The notes beneath the pieces are model-generated. The model saw nothing but the letters and a program-made list of their open reading frames with translations, was not told where the DNA came from and did no database searches. Positions 44,393 through 53,361 of a stretch of DNA of 64,000 bases are shown one piece after another. The DNA is taken from the NCBI RefSeq assembly GCF_029026145.1, contig NZ_CP119078.1:400501-464500 (forward strand), given 5' to 3'. Both the position numbers and the translations under genes were made by a program. How positions within the stretch are numbered: the stretch's first letter is position 1; each line of letters begins with the position of its first letter. Source of the stretch: Legionella cardiaca (GTDB lineage: Bacteria; Pseudomonadota; Gammaproteobacteria; Legionellales; Legionellaceae).

Positions 44393-44482
44393 GGCTTACT
44401 TCTATGAAAAATTGGCCTTAAACAATACAAGAAATGATAAAAATTGCAATAGTTTGCTGTCAAGGATGATTTAAGATAAGAA

Positions 44483-44515
44483 AGAGGAGTTAAAAATTGG
44501 ATTCTTAACTCCTCT
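44483..44515 (-). terminator. Terminator of the coiled-coil protein gene
   Basis: An 11-bp perfect stem (44483-44493 / 44505-44515) starts 14 bases after the stop of the minus-strand gene at 44529. On that strand the stem is followed by a T-rich stretch. Confidence 0.6.
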
Positions 44516-44528
44516 GAAACAGAGTAGG

Positions 44529-45845
44529 TTATAGGACTGGTTGCTCTTGGGTTTTTTCCCCTTCTATAGGAATAGATTTTGTTTTTATTGCGTAAAACCC
44601 TACCTGACTGGGGGTTGCTGTGTGTGGCGTGTCAGGTATGGCTCTGCGCATTTCAAGTTTTTCTAGCCTATCCACTTGTAATTCTTGTCGATGCAATAAT
44701 TGATCATACCGTATATTGAGCTGATCATAACGTGCATTGCTGTTCTTTAATTCTTCTTTAACAAAGACAAGTTCATGTTTAACAAGTACCAGTTCACGTT
44801 CAGCACCGCAAATGCGTTCGGCAACATTAGCAAAACTTGCTTTTTCGTCACATAAGAATTCCTCTAACCTGTCCAGAAAACTCTTACGTTGTTCACCATC
44901 TTCGATAACCGTACTGGATAAAGATTGTAAAGCACCGTTTAAAGTTGCAGCAACCTGTTTTGTCTTTTGAATTTCAAGGCCCAGGGTTGTACGTACTTCT
45001 GCCAATTCTTTAACTTTCTCAGATAAATTATTCTTATTGACTGCATATTCTTTTTTGATTGCTGTTAGTTCTTCATGAGTGGCTTTAAGCAAAATATCAT
45101 TCATATCAACAGTTTTTTGAAGTTCTTCAGTTGTATGTTCGAGTTTATCTTTAGACTCTCTTAAGAGCTCTTCGGTAGCAACCAATAGCTCAACTTGATC
45201 AGTTAACGATTCTACTTGTCCTTCCAAAGTATTGAGACTCTTTGTAAGTCTTTCGTTTTCAGACCGAAATCTATCGATTTCTCTTGCTAAACTTTCACGG
45301 ATTCTATCGAGGGCAGCAATAGTAATTTCGAGAATATCAGCCAAATTAAAAATGCCTGCTTTTAATCTATCAGCAACATTTTTATTACAGGTATGGTGAT
45401 CATCTAATACAATACCGCTTGCTGTGTAAGCAACGACCGTTACACCGCTAATGGCCAATAAGATCCCTATATGGGCGGCAATACCAGCAGCTAAAGTAGG
45501 GACAGTTAGGACAATACCGCCAACAATTTTTTGCCAAAGGGGGAGATTACCCCAAAAGTTAGCTGCTCGGGAAAATAAACTATCATTTTGTTGCATTGTA
45601 TCGATAATTGTACCCAGGCTTTCTTTTATTTGCCCAAGCCTCTGCTGGTTAGCAGCAATTTCGGCGAGATCATCCTGTTTAGATACAAGCTCGGCTTGCT
45701 TAGAGAGTAGATATTCCACTTCTGCTTCATGCCGAGTATCCTCCTTAGATAGAGGCTCGGCTTGTTTTGAGACTAGAAGTTCCATCTCTACTTCATGCTT
45801 GTCGGGAGAAACACTTGATACTTCAACTCCATCGATGAGTGGCAT
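44529..45845 (-). CDS. LegC-like membrane-hairpin coiled-coil protein
   Basis: A 438-residue protein. After an N-terminal polar region with repeated LLSKQAE-type units, two adjacent hydrophobic segments (PLWQKIVGGIVLTVPTLAAG, HIGILLAISGVTVVAYTASG; about residues 100-148) are followed by about 230 residues of near-continuous coiled coil (NERLTKSLNTLEGQVESL, ELLVATEELLRESKD). This layout resembles the LegC/Ylf-type coiled-coil effectors of Legionella that insert in host membranes and act in vesicle fusion. ATG 45845 is chosen because AAAGGAG (45852-45858) lies just upstream; 45866, with AAGGAA, is also possible. Specific identity with a LegC protein is not claimed. Confidence 0.6.
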   Translation of the reverse strand: MPLIDGVEVSSVSPDKHEVEMELLVSKQAEPLSKEDTRHEAEVEYLLSKQAELVSKQDDLAEIAANQQRLGQIKESLGTIIDTMQQNDSLFSRAANFWGNLPLWQKIVGGIVLTVPTLAAGIAAHIGILLAISGVTVVAYTASGIVLDDHHTCNKNVADRLKAGIFNLADILEITIAALDRIRESLAREIDRFRSENERLTKSLNTLEGQVESLTDQVELLVATEELLRESKDKLEHTTEELQKTVDMNDILLKATHEELTAIKKEYAVNKNNLSEKVKELAEVRTTLGLEIQKTKQVAATLNGALQSLSSTVIEDGEQRKSFLDRLEEFLCDEKASFANVAERICGAERELVLVKHELVFVKEELKNSNARYDQLNIRYDQLLHRQELQVDRLEKLEMRRAIPDTPHTATPSQVGFYAIKTKSIPIEGEKTQEQPVL

Positions 45846-45990
45846 TTGCGGCTCCTTTCTGTGCATATATTTCCTTATATGATTATTAGTAATCATAAAT
45901 AATCAAAGAAAGCAAGCAAAAAGAGTTCTAATTAGTCAACTAATAGTTAAATGGTATTGAATTAAAACAAAATTTCATTAAAGAAAAGTT

Positions 45991-46006
45991 CCCCCATTAA
46001 GGGGGG
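45991..46006 (-). terminator. Terminator of the MICAL-like FAD protein gene
   Basis: CCCCC-ATTAA-GGGGG hairpin, starting 14 bases after the stop of the minus-strand gene at 46020. On the minus strand it is followed by AACTTTTCTTT. Confidence 0.55.
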
Positions 46007-46019
46007 TGTTGAATAAAGT

Positions 46020-48209
46020 TTAGGCAATCATGGCAGGAGGCGGAGGTGGGAAGACTTCCTTTGTAATGTTTTGTAATGCTTCTAGTGTTCTGCGGGAATG
46101 GCCCTCTTGAAGTGTATCGTTAAACTCAAGAATTGTAGTTAATGCATGAAGGCGCATTGATTCTGGATTTTGGGCATGTGTAGTCATTATTGCGCGTAAA
46201 TCTTTAACGAATTGATGAATGGTTTTACTATGTTTACCCTCAAAAAAGGAGATTGCAGCACGTTGATGTAGTCTTGTATTGAGTTCAAAGCTGGTTACTA
46301 TATCCCTAAGGCTATTTTGTATATCCTCTGGTTTAAGCTCAATCATATTTTGCATATTTTGAATAACGATATCACCTTTAAAGTTGTCGAGTATTTCAGA
46401 GAGAAATTGTAGTGAATTTGCTTCTAGATTCTCACCTGTCTTATTATTTAACTTGTCGGCAACTGCTGTCGTGAGAGAGTGTCTTAATATTTGTCTTACT
46501 GTATTGACTTGATTTTGCAATTTTTGGCCACTAAGGTTTAAATTATTTTCATAATCCAGGATGTGCATATCCCGCATATTTTTTACTTGTCTATCACTAA
46601 GCAAAGTTAGATCCGCATTAAGTATTTGCGGCAAAACTGCACGTAGGAAATTAATATTATCCATTTTTAATATCTGGATGACGACAACTCTAGGATCAAT
46701 GCCTTTGAATTGCTTTATATCCAGGTTTACATTTAGGTGCTTATTACAAAGATTCAGTATTTCTGTAAGTGTGTCGATATTTTTAAATGCTTCCAGCTCC
46801 TGATTATGAAGAGCATTTAAATAGCGACCGACTTTCTGCTTATTTTCTTCAATAATATCTCTGGAAAAAGCCATAAATAATTCTTTCTGAAAAGCTTCCA
46901 GGGCAAGTTTGTTATCACCATTAGCCAACTTGGTATAAGTTTCCTTAAGTTTTATAGCGCTAATATCTTTATAAACGGCTGGGTCTTTCTTTTTAGCGAG
47001 TGTTAGCAAGTCAGCAAATGTCTTGCAGCTAAAAATCTCAGCATACAGCTCATTTTGAAAAAACGCTGTAACAAAACCACTCCCTGTTTGGTAATGGGGT
47101 AAATAACGAGCATCACCATGATGAAAAATAGTAACTTGATCAATTTGGATTTTATCCACAACCAAGTGTTCTGATTCTTGTAAGTCATTCATAGACTCAC
47201 TTTGCAAGTCAAACGTTGCAATGACATCGCCACGCTCACCTCTGTCAGTCGGAAACCTGGAGCGTAAATGTTTATTGACAGGCAGTGATGTAATATCTAA
47301 ATCAGGAAATACTAACTGGGCTATCGTGCGCGTATACTCAGTAATGGCCTCTTCGTATTCCGTTTTTTCTTTCATGTTATGCATAGTTACCGGTATTTCG
47401 GCCCCTATATATAAAATATCATTGGCATAAAACACCCGGATACGAGGAGGACGAACAAGCGTCCAACCAAATTCTTTTAATGCAGGTTGCCATGGGGTAA
47501 GGTCTAAAGAGCGTTGATTACCTTTTAATTGATCACAAGTTAATCTGTCTGTAATAACAAATGTAGTTGTTCCATGTAAGGGGGTAACAGTCATTGCTTT
47601 GACATCATCTGTAGCATTTGGCATCCAATATTGTGTTTTTGTGGGATAAATAATTTCTGCCGTCGGTTTTTCAAGCTCTGTTTCGGGTTCTTTAATAGCA
47701 CCTGTCGCCACATGAATTTGAATATCTTGACTATGTGAAGTATCAATATCGAGTTCATCAAGATGATGATTTAAGATACTGGTGACTTTCGTTACAACCG
47801 ACTGGTGATGTTGCACATCAGCATCATCAGCTATCAATAAAGGTTTGGGACCCTCAGAAGCAAATAGAGTTTTTAAAAAAGCCAGTTGTAAATCACGAAT
47901 TTGAATTTGTGAAAAACGCTTCGCTGAAAAAACTTTATCATCACCACTTTGAAATCCTTGCGAAACAGAAAAGTCACGTTCATGAATTAGACCCTCTAAC
48001 TTGACACCATCTTTAATTAATTTTTTAGTGACGTATTCGTTTTCAAAGCGGAAAATATTAGCTCGCGCTTTTACTCGATCAATATCCTGGGTTTCTGGTC
48101 TTAGACGTTTATCGATAAAAATCAGCTGCGCCGTAGGATCAATTTTCTTTATTTTTAATGCACGATGAAGATTTGCAGGACCCGCGCCGATAAATACATG
48201 AATAGTCAT
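46020..48209 (-). CDS. Effector-like protein with N-terminal FAD-monooxygenase-type fold (MICAL-like)
   Basis: A 729-residue soluble protein. It starts at the FAD-binding Rossmann motif HVFIGAGPANLHRALKIKK (GAGPAN at 8-13), with an Asp-Lys-Arg at the end of strand 2 (LIFIDKRLR), then FRFENE and KRFSQIQIRDLQ. The order resembles the flavoprotein monooxygenase domain of eukaryotic MICAL proteins more than bacterial hydroxylases. Residues about 400-715 are helical and unrecognised; the C-terminus carries five prolines (EVFPPPPPAMIA). A PmrA-type box lies 100 bases upstream. An oxidoreductase effector is inferred; a degenerate, non-catalytic fold is possible because I could not confirm the second FAD motif. 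Confidence 0.6.
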   Translation of the reverse strand: MTIHVFIGAGPANLHRALKIKKIDPTAQLIFIDKRLRPETQDIDRVKARANIFRFENEYVTKKLIKDGVKLEGLIHERDFSVSQGFQSGDDKVFSAKRFSQIQIRDLQLAFLKTLFASEGPKPLLIADDADVQHHQSVVTKVTSILNHHLDELDIDTSHSQDIQIHVATGAIKEPETELEKPTAEIIYPTKTQYWMPNATDDVKAMTVTPLHGTTTFVITDRLTCDQLKGNQRSLDLTPWQPALKEFGWTLVRPPRIRVFYANDILYIGAEIPVTMHNMKEKTEYEEAITEYTRTIAQLVFPDLDITSLPVNKHLRSRFPTDRGERGDVIATFDLQSESMNDLQESEHLVVDKIQIDQVTIFHHGDARYLPHYQTGSGFVTAFFQNELYAEIFSCKTFADLLTLAKKKDPAVYKDISAIKLKETYTKLANGDNKLALEAFQKELFMAFSRDIIEENKQKVGRYLNALHNQELEAFKNIDTLTEILNLCNKHLNVNLDIKQFKGIDPRVVVIQILKMDNINFLRAVLPQILNADLTLLSDRQVKNMRDMHILDYENNLNLSGQKLQNQVNTVRQILRHSLTTAVADKLNNKTGENLEANSLQFLSEILDNFKGDIVIQNMQNMIELKPEDIQNSLRDIVTSFELNTRLHQRAAISFFEGKHSKTIHQFVKDLRAIMTTHAQNPESMRLHALTTILEFNDTLQEGHSRRTLEALQNITKEVFPPPPPAMIA

Positions 48210-48293
48210 AAATTATCTCTATAAAAATAAGCGAATCCGTGCATTAAAATCCGTGTGTTAAAAGTGACTTAAAGAACCACTAAATTCCAAAAT

Positions 48294-48326
48294 AGAATAT
48301 CTTAGAAAACTTAAGAGGGTGTTAAG
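48294..48326 (-). promoter_or_regulatory. PmrA-type box and minus 10 of the MICAL-like gene
   Basis: Box 48310-48326 reads CTTAAC-ACCCT-CTTAAG on the minus strand. After 10 bases comes TATTCT (48294-48299) as minus 10. The box ends 100 bases before ATG 48209. It also lies 152 bases upstream of the divergent FIST gene, so an effect on that operon cannot be excluded. Confidence 0.55.
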
Positions 48327-48478
48327 AAGGGAAAATTAATTGTAAAAAAAATGTTAAATTTATTTTAAATAATGCCATATGTGAATGGTTTTGTGTTTAT
48401 TTTACTCTATATGTATATTTACTATTCTTTTAGAAAAGCTATATTTAAATAGATGAAACAAAGATGGGAAATTAACTA

Positions 48479-49642
48479 ATGGAATTAAGAACATTTCAGT
48501 ACATCATAGAGAAAGGATGGAATGTACAACGTTTTCCAGAACTTGATTCAAAACAAACATTAGTGCTCGTTTTTGCGGCGCCGGAGTTTCTTAATCTCCA
48601 GGAACCCATTCACCAATTAAGGAATTATTATAAAAACTCTAAAATGATTGGTTGTTCTAGTGCTGGAGAAATTTTAGGCCCTAATATTTTTGATAAAAGC
48701 CTCACCGTTGTTGTGATTAAACTTAAAGATACCCCTATTAAAATCGTAAAAGCAGAGGTCAATAAAGTTGAGGATTCTTTTACTGCGGGTGAATCAATAA
48801 GTCGCCAATTGCGGAGTGCTGATTTGAAAAATATCTTTGTTTTATCGGAAGGGCTTCATGTGAATGGTTCAGAATTAGTTAATGGACTCAATGCTGCACT
48901 TACTGATACTAAACCACTAATTACTGGCGGATTAGCAGGGGATAATAGCTATTTCAATAAAACCTGGACTTTATTTGATGGCGAAATTCTTAAAAATCAT
49001 ATCGTGGCTGTAGGATTTTACGGTGATCATATTCATGTTGGTCATGCCTCCAAGGGGGGATGGGATATCTTTGGTCCGGCACGACGAATTACTCGTTCAG
49101 AGAGAAATATATTGTATGAATTAGATAACCAACCTGCATTAGCCTTGTATAAAGAATATTTAGGCGACAGAGCAGCAGAGTTACCTGCTTCTGGTCTATT
49201 GTATCCTCTGGCAATTAAAGATATGAGGGATAAAGATTCGATATCTCTGGTGCGAACGATTCTTGGTGTTGACGAAAAAAAACAGGCTCTCATTTTCGCT
49301 GGCGATATGCCATTGGGATACCATGCGCAATTAATGCGAGCAAATTTTGATCGATTAATAACCAGTGCGAGTGAAGCAGGCGAATTAGCAGGAAAAAGAA
49401 TATTAAAACCTGCCGGTAGAGCAAAGGATGGTCCAATACTGGCGATTAGTATTAGTTGTGTAGGGAGGCGTTTGCTTTTGGGAGAGAGAACAGAGGAGGA
49501 GACTGAATCCACACTAGATTCATTACCTGCTAACTCAACCCAGGTAGGTTTTTATTCTTATGGTGAATTATCTCCGGCAGGGGTTGGGGATTGCAAACTG
49601 CATAATCAAACCATGACATTAACGACTTATTTTGAATCATAG
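48479..49642 (+). CDS. FIST domain sensory protein
   Basis: A 387-residue protein of the FIST family, predicted small-ligand (possibly amino-acid) sensory domains. The N-terminal FIST region contains KMIGCSSAGEIL (54-65) and ITGGLAGDNSYF; the C-terminal FIST_C region contains VGFYSYGELSP, typical of the family. It has no membrane segment, so it is cytosolic. It is the first gene of a three-gene operon with a histidine kinase (13 bases downstream) and a REC-PAS-GGDEF-EAL protein, suggesting that it supplies the input for that signalling pair. Confidence 0.8.
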   Translation: MELRTFQYIIEKGWNVQRFPELDSKQTLVLVFAAPEFLNLQEPIHQLRNYYKNSKMIGCSSAGEILGPNIFDKSLTVVVIKLKDTPIKIVKAEVNKVEDSFTAGESISRQLRSADLKNIFVLSEGLHVNGSELVNGLNAALTDTKPLITGGLAGDNSYFNKTWTLFDGEILKNHIVAVGFYGDHIHVGHASKGGWDIFGPARRITRSERNILYELDNQPALALYKEYLGDRAAELPASGLLYPLAIKDMRDKDSISLVRTILGVDEKKQALIFAGDMPLGYHAQLMRANFDRLITSASEAGELAGKRILKPAGRAKDGPILAISISCVGRRLLLGERTEEETESTLDSLPANSTQVGFYSYGELSPAGVGDCKLHNQTMTLTTYFES

Positions 49643-49655
49643 GTAAAAATGAACT

Positions 49656-51068
49656 ATGGACTTGCATAAGTTATTACAAAGGCAGCTAAATCGAACTGGA
49701 ATTACAATCGATAAGCCACCAGATGCTGATAAATGGCAAGAATTTGTTTTGCGTTTAAATAGAATCTACCAGGAAGCTGATCAAGAACGTTATTTACTTG
49801 AGCGATCGATGGATATTTCATCGCGAGAGATGATGGGGTTAAATGAAAAACTTGAACGTGCGCAACATATTGCCCGTCTTTGTTATTGGCATTATGACGC
49901 AGAGATTAACCGTATTTATTGGTCGCAAGAATTTTATAATTTGCTTGATTTAGCTTCAGATACAGCCCATTCCCTAGAGGGATTTATTGAGTTAGTTCAT
50001 GCAAAACAACGCATGCAATTGCAAAATCTAGTCAAGAAAGCTTTAGAAAAGCAAATTAATTGTACTTATGAGCTGCAAATTAAAGATCGTTTGGAACAAT
50101 ATCGATGGTATCGAATTATTGTCGACTCCCAGGGAGAGGAACATCAACTTACAGGTGTGTTGATTGATATTGATAGAGATAAAAAAAATGAGGAAGAGAT
50201 CAAGGAATTGAGCCAAAAATTATTAACGACTGCTCGTCGAGCAGGCATGTCAGAAATAGCAACGTCAGTTTTACATAATATAGGAAATATCCTGAACAGC
50301 TCAAATATTTCAGTGAACATGCTCAAGGACAGTATGTCGCAACCTTATTATCAAAAACTATTAAAAATCATTGAATTAATGAAGGAGCATCAAAATCAAA
50401 TAGAAGAATTTTTAACCAAAGATGAAAGAGGAAAACTAATTCCCGAATACCTTATTGCTTTAGGGGAGATTCTGGATAAAGAACAACAGAAAAATATCGA
50501 GGAATTAGGAAATCTTGATGAAGATTTGCAACATATAAAAGATATTGTTGCTATGCAGCAAGCTTTTAGCGGTGTTTCAAGTATTGCTGAGAAAATTTAT
50601 ATTCCCGAAGTAATTGAAACTGCGCTACAAATGTCCTCAAATCCTGTCAAAGACAAGCTAATTAGAATCAAGAAAGACTATTGTGATTCATCCTTTATTT
50701 TTGCTGACAAATCAAAAGTATTGCAAATCCTGGTGAATCTGATTCAAAACGCTAAAGATGCCGTTTTAAAAAATACAATCGATAAAAAAAAGCAGATCAA
50801 CTTTATTGTTAAAGAGCATGCTCATAAATTGCAAATTATGGTTGTTGATAATGGTGAGGGAATTTTACCCGAAAATCTGCAGCGTATTTTTTCTTTTGGT
50901 TTTACAACTAAACCAAATGGTCATGGATTTGGGTTACATAGTTGTGCGTTATCGGCTCAAGATATGGGTGGCTCATTAAAAGCTGAGAGCGAAGGAATAG
51001 GACAGGGAGCTATCTTTACTCTGACTTTGCCAGTGAGCTCCAAAGATAAAGGGGTGTTTAATGAGTGA
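49656..51068 (+). CDS. Sensor histidine kinase with PAS-like domain
   Basis: A 470-residue cytoplasmic kinase. Residues about 65-180 form a PAS-like domain (IARLCYWHYDAEINRIYWSQ, YRWYRIIVDSQGEEHQLTGV). The phospho-acceptor helix contains His207 in the SVLHNIGNILNS motif, a variant H-box. The ATP-binding domain shows the N-box LIQNAKDAVLKN, G1 VVDNGEGI and G2 GHGFGLHSCAL. No transmembrane segments, so it senses a cytosolic cue, perhaps via the FIST protein. Its stop overlaps the start of the response regulator by 8 bases, implying coupled translation and a cognate pair. Confidence 0.85.
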   Translation: MDLHKLLQRQLNRTGITIDKPPDADKWQEFVLRLNRIYQEADQERYLLERSMDISSREMMGLNEKLERAQHIARLCYWHYDAEINRIYWSQEFYNLLDLASDTAHSLEGFIELVHAKQRMQLQNLVKKALEKQINCTYELQIKDRLEQYRWYRIIVDSQGEEHQLTGVLIDIDRDKKNEEEIKELSQKLLTTARRAGMSEIATSVLHNIGNILNSSNISVNMLKDSMSQPYYQKLLKIIELMKEHQNQIEEFLTKDERGKLIPEYLIALGEILDKEQQKNIEELGNLDEDLQHIKDIVAMQQAFSGVSSIAEKIYIPEVIETALQMSSNPVKDKLIRIKKDYCDSSFIFADKSKVLQILVNLIQNAKDAVLKNTIDKKKQINFIVKEHAHKLQIMVVDNGEGILPENLQRIFSFGFTTKPNGHGFGLHSCALSAQDMGGSLKAESEGIGQGAIFTLTLPVSSKDKGVFNE

Positions 51069-53322
51069 TATAGAGTTCCGCATTATGGTTATCGATGATA
51101 ATCCGGCGATTCATCAGGATTTTATTAAAGTTCTGACCACCACCCAGGAATCAAAATCATTTAATATTCTGGATAAAAAATTATTTGGTGAAGATAGTAG
51201 TTCTTTATCGAGAGAAGATAACCTGTTGCCAGAATTTAAAATAGATACTGCTGAGCAGGGTAAAGAAGGCGTGGAAAAAATTAAAAAAGCGTCCGAGGCT
51301 GGTACGCCCTACGCACTTGCTTTTGTTGATATCCGTATGCCACCAGGATGGGATGGACTTGAAACAATTAAACGCATGTGGAAAATTGATAGTGATATCC
51401 AGGTAGTTATTTGTACAGCTTATTCTGATTATTCTTGGGAAGAAACCGTTTCAAAATTAGGAATGAGCGATAACTTATTGGTACTAAAAAAACCTTTTGA
51501 TAAAGTTGCTGTTAGGCAGCTTGCTTGTGCACTAACCAGAAAATGGCTATTAGCACGCGAAGCAAAAAAACACACGGAATCTTTGCGCAAGATAGTTGCT
51601 GAACGAACAGAGTCATTACAACAGTCACTATCGTTATTGCGCGCCACGATTGAATCATCCACTGATGGTATTTTAGTGGTTGATTTAGAAGGAAAAATTA
51701 TTGATTTTAATAAACAATTTAGCAAAATATGGGGCATTCCTAAATTACTTCTCAAACAAAAAAATGAAAGCCTGTTATTGGAGTACATGGCTGGCAAATT
51801 GCGAAAACCTGAAGAATTTTTAGAACAAGTTAAAAAGTTACATCGCGATATTGATAACACAAGCCTCCAGGTTGTTAAATTTAAAGAAGAAAAAATTATT
51901 GAATGTTACTCACACCCACATCGCGTTCATAAAATCACGGTAGGAAGGGTTTGGAGTTTTAGAGATATTACGGAAAGAGCATTTTTGGAAGAAGAATTAG
52001 AACATCAGGCAACTCATGACTCCCTGACTGATCTACCTAATCGAGTCTTGCTAAATGATAGAATTCAGAATGCTATAACAACCGCTTCGCGGCAAAAAAA
52101 TTATTTCGCTATTTTATTTTTTGATCTGGATCGTTTTAAATTAATTAACGATAGCTTAGGACATGAGTTTGGTGATGAAGTTTTACGCGAAGTAGGGAAA
52201 CGACTTTCCTCATTGCTAAGAGCACAAGACACGCTTGCAAGACTAGGAGGAGATGAGTTTGTAATAATTATTCCCGACTTAGTTAAAGGAGAGAATGTTG
52301 TCACGGTAGCGCAGAAAATTCTTAGTGCCTTTAATGAACCTCTGCATATCTCAGGTCAGGAATTTACTTTAACTACCAGCATTGGCATTAGCATTTATCC
52401 CACCGATGGTTCAAATATAAATTCTCTTTTAAAAAATGCTGATTTGGCAATGTATCAGGCAAAAGAACAAGGCAGAAATCAGTTTAAATTTTATACACCA
52501 CAGTTAAATCAACTAAGCAATAAACAATTGAAGCAGGAGTCTGAATTACGGCATGCCCTTTTAAACAATGAATTTTTTATCGTTTATCAACCTCAATTCG
52601 ACATTAAAAATCAAAATCTATTGGGACTTGAGGCATTGATTCGTTGGCAACATCCTAAAAGGGGTGTTGTTTTGCCTTTGGAATTTATTCCTGCAGCGGA
52701 AGAGTCAGGATTAATTGTTCCATTGGGCGAATGGGTTATCCGTGAAGTGTGTAAGCAAATGGTAACTTGGCGTAAGCAGGGGTTACCGGATATTAGAGTG
52801 GCTGTTAATGTGGCTACCCAACAACTAAAACAAGCAAATTTTGCAGAGACAATTAAAGATATCTTAGAAGAACACCAAATTGAGCCAGAATTATTTGAGA
52901 TTGAAATTACTGAAAACGTAATAATTACCAATATCGAGGTTCAACGAATGATTCACAAACTAAAAGAAGTGGGAGTCAAAATTGTTCTTGATGATTTTGG
53001 TACTGGTAATTCGAGTTTAAATTATTTAAAACAAATCCATATTGATCGCTTAAAAATAGATCAATCTTTTGTTAAAAATATTTCTCAATCACGCAGCGAC
53101 GAAGTGATTATTGAAGCTATTATTGCAATGGCACGTAGTTTAAATTTTAAAGTTTCAGCTGAAGGGGTTGAAAATCAAAATCAAATTAAGTTTTTAAAAG
53201 ATCAAGAATGTGATGAGGTACAGGGATTTTTCTTAAGTAAACCATTATCCTCTGAGTCAATGACTAATATTTTAATAGAGCTTTCTGCAAATAATTTACA
53301 TAGCAAGGGCGAAAAAAAATAG
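51061..53322 (+). CDS. Response regulator with PAS, GGDEF and EAL domains
   Basis: A 753-residue c-di-GMP signalling protein. The N-terminal receiver domain has acidic residues in VIDDNPAIH, phospho-acceptor Asp90 in FVDIRMP and Lys in LKKPFD. A short linker leads to a PAS domain (STDGILVVDLEGKIIDFNKQ). The diguanylate cyclase domain has an intact GGDEF (396-400), and the phosphodiesterase domain has an intact EAL (524-526), with later DDFGTGNSSL and SAEGVENQ. Both active sites look complete, so the net output cannot be predicted. Its hairpin-overlapped stop precedes a convergent effector-like gene. Confidence 0.9.
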   Translation: MSDIEFRIMVIDDNPAIHQDFIKVLTTTQESKSFNILDKKLFGEDSSSLSREDNLLPEFKIDTAEQGKEGVEKIKKASEAGTPYALAFVDIRMPPGWDGLETIKRMWKIDSDIQVVICTAYSDYSWEETVSKLGMSDNLLVLKKPFDKVAVRQLACALTRKWLLAREAKKHTESLRKIVAERTESLQQSLSLLRATIESSTDGILVVDLEGKIIDFNKQFSKIWGIPKLLLKQKNESLLLEYMAGKLRKPEEFLEQVKKLHRDIDNTSLQVVKFKEEKIIECYSHPHRVHKITVGRVWSFRDITERAFLEEELEHQATHDSLTDLPNRVLLNDRIQNAITTASRQKNYFAILFFDLDRFKLINDSLGHEFGDEVLREVGKRLSSLLRAQDTLARLGGDEFVIIIPDLVKGENVVTVAQKILSAFNEPLHISGQEFTLTTSIGISIYPTDGSNINSLLKNADLAMYQAKEQGRNQFKFYTPQLNQLSNKQLKQESELRHALLNNEFFIVYQPQFDIKNQNLLGLEALIRWQHPKRGVVLPLEFIPAAEESGLIVPLGEWVIREVCKQMVTWRKQGLPDIRVAVNVATQQLKQANFAETIKDILEEHQIEPELFEIEITENVIITNIEVQRMIHKLKEVGVKIVLDDFGTGNSSLNYLKQIHIDRLKIDQSFVKNISQSRSDEVIIEAIIAMARSLNFKVSAEGVENQNQIKFLKDQECDEVQGFFLSKPLSSESMTNILIELSANNLHSKGEKK

Positions 53323-53347
53323 CTCTTGAATTCAATCCAAGAGCTAT
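53319..53347. terminator. Strong bidirectional terminator
   Basis: A 10-bp perfect stem (53319-53328 / 53338-53347) overlaps the stop of the GGDEF/EAL gene. On the minus strand it is followed by a run of T residues (53312-53318), making it a textbook terminator of the 53362-54849 gene; on the plus strand it may end the signalling operon. Confidence 0.75.
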
Positions 53348-53361
53348 CGATATTTTGATGC

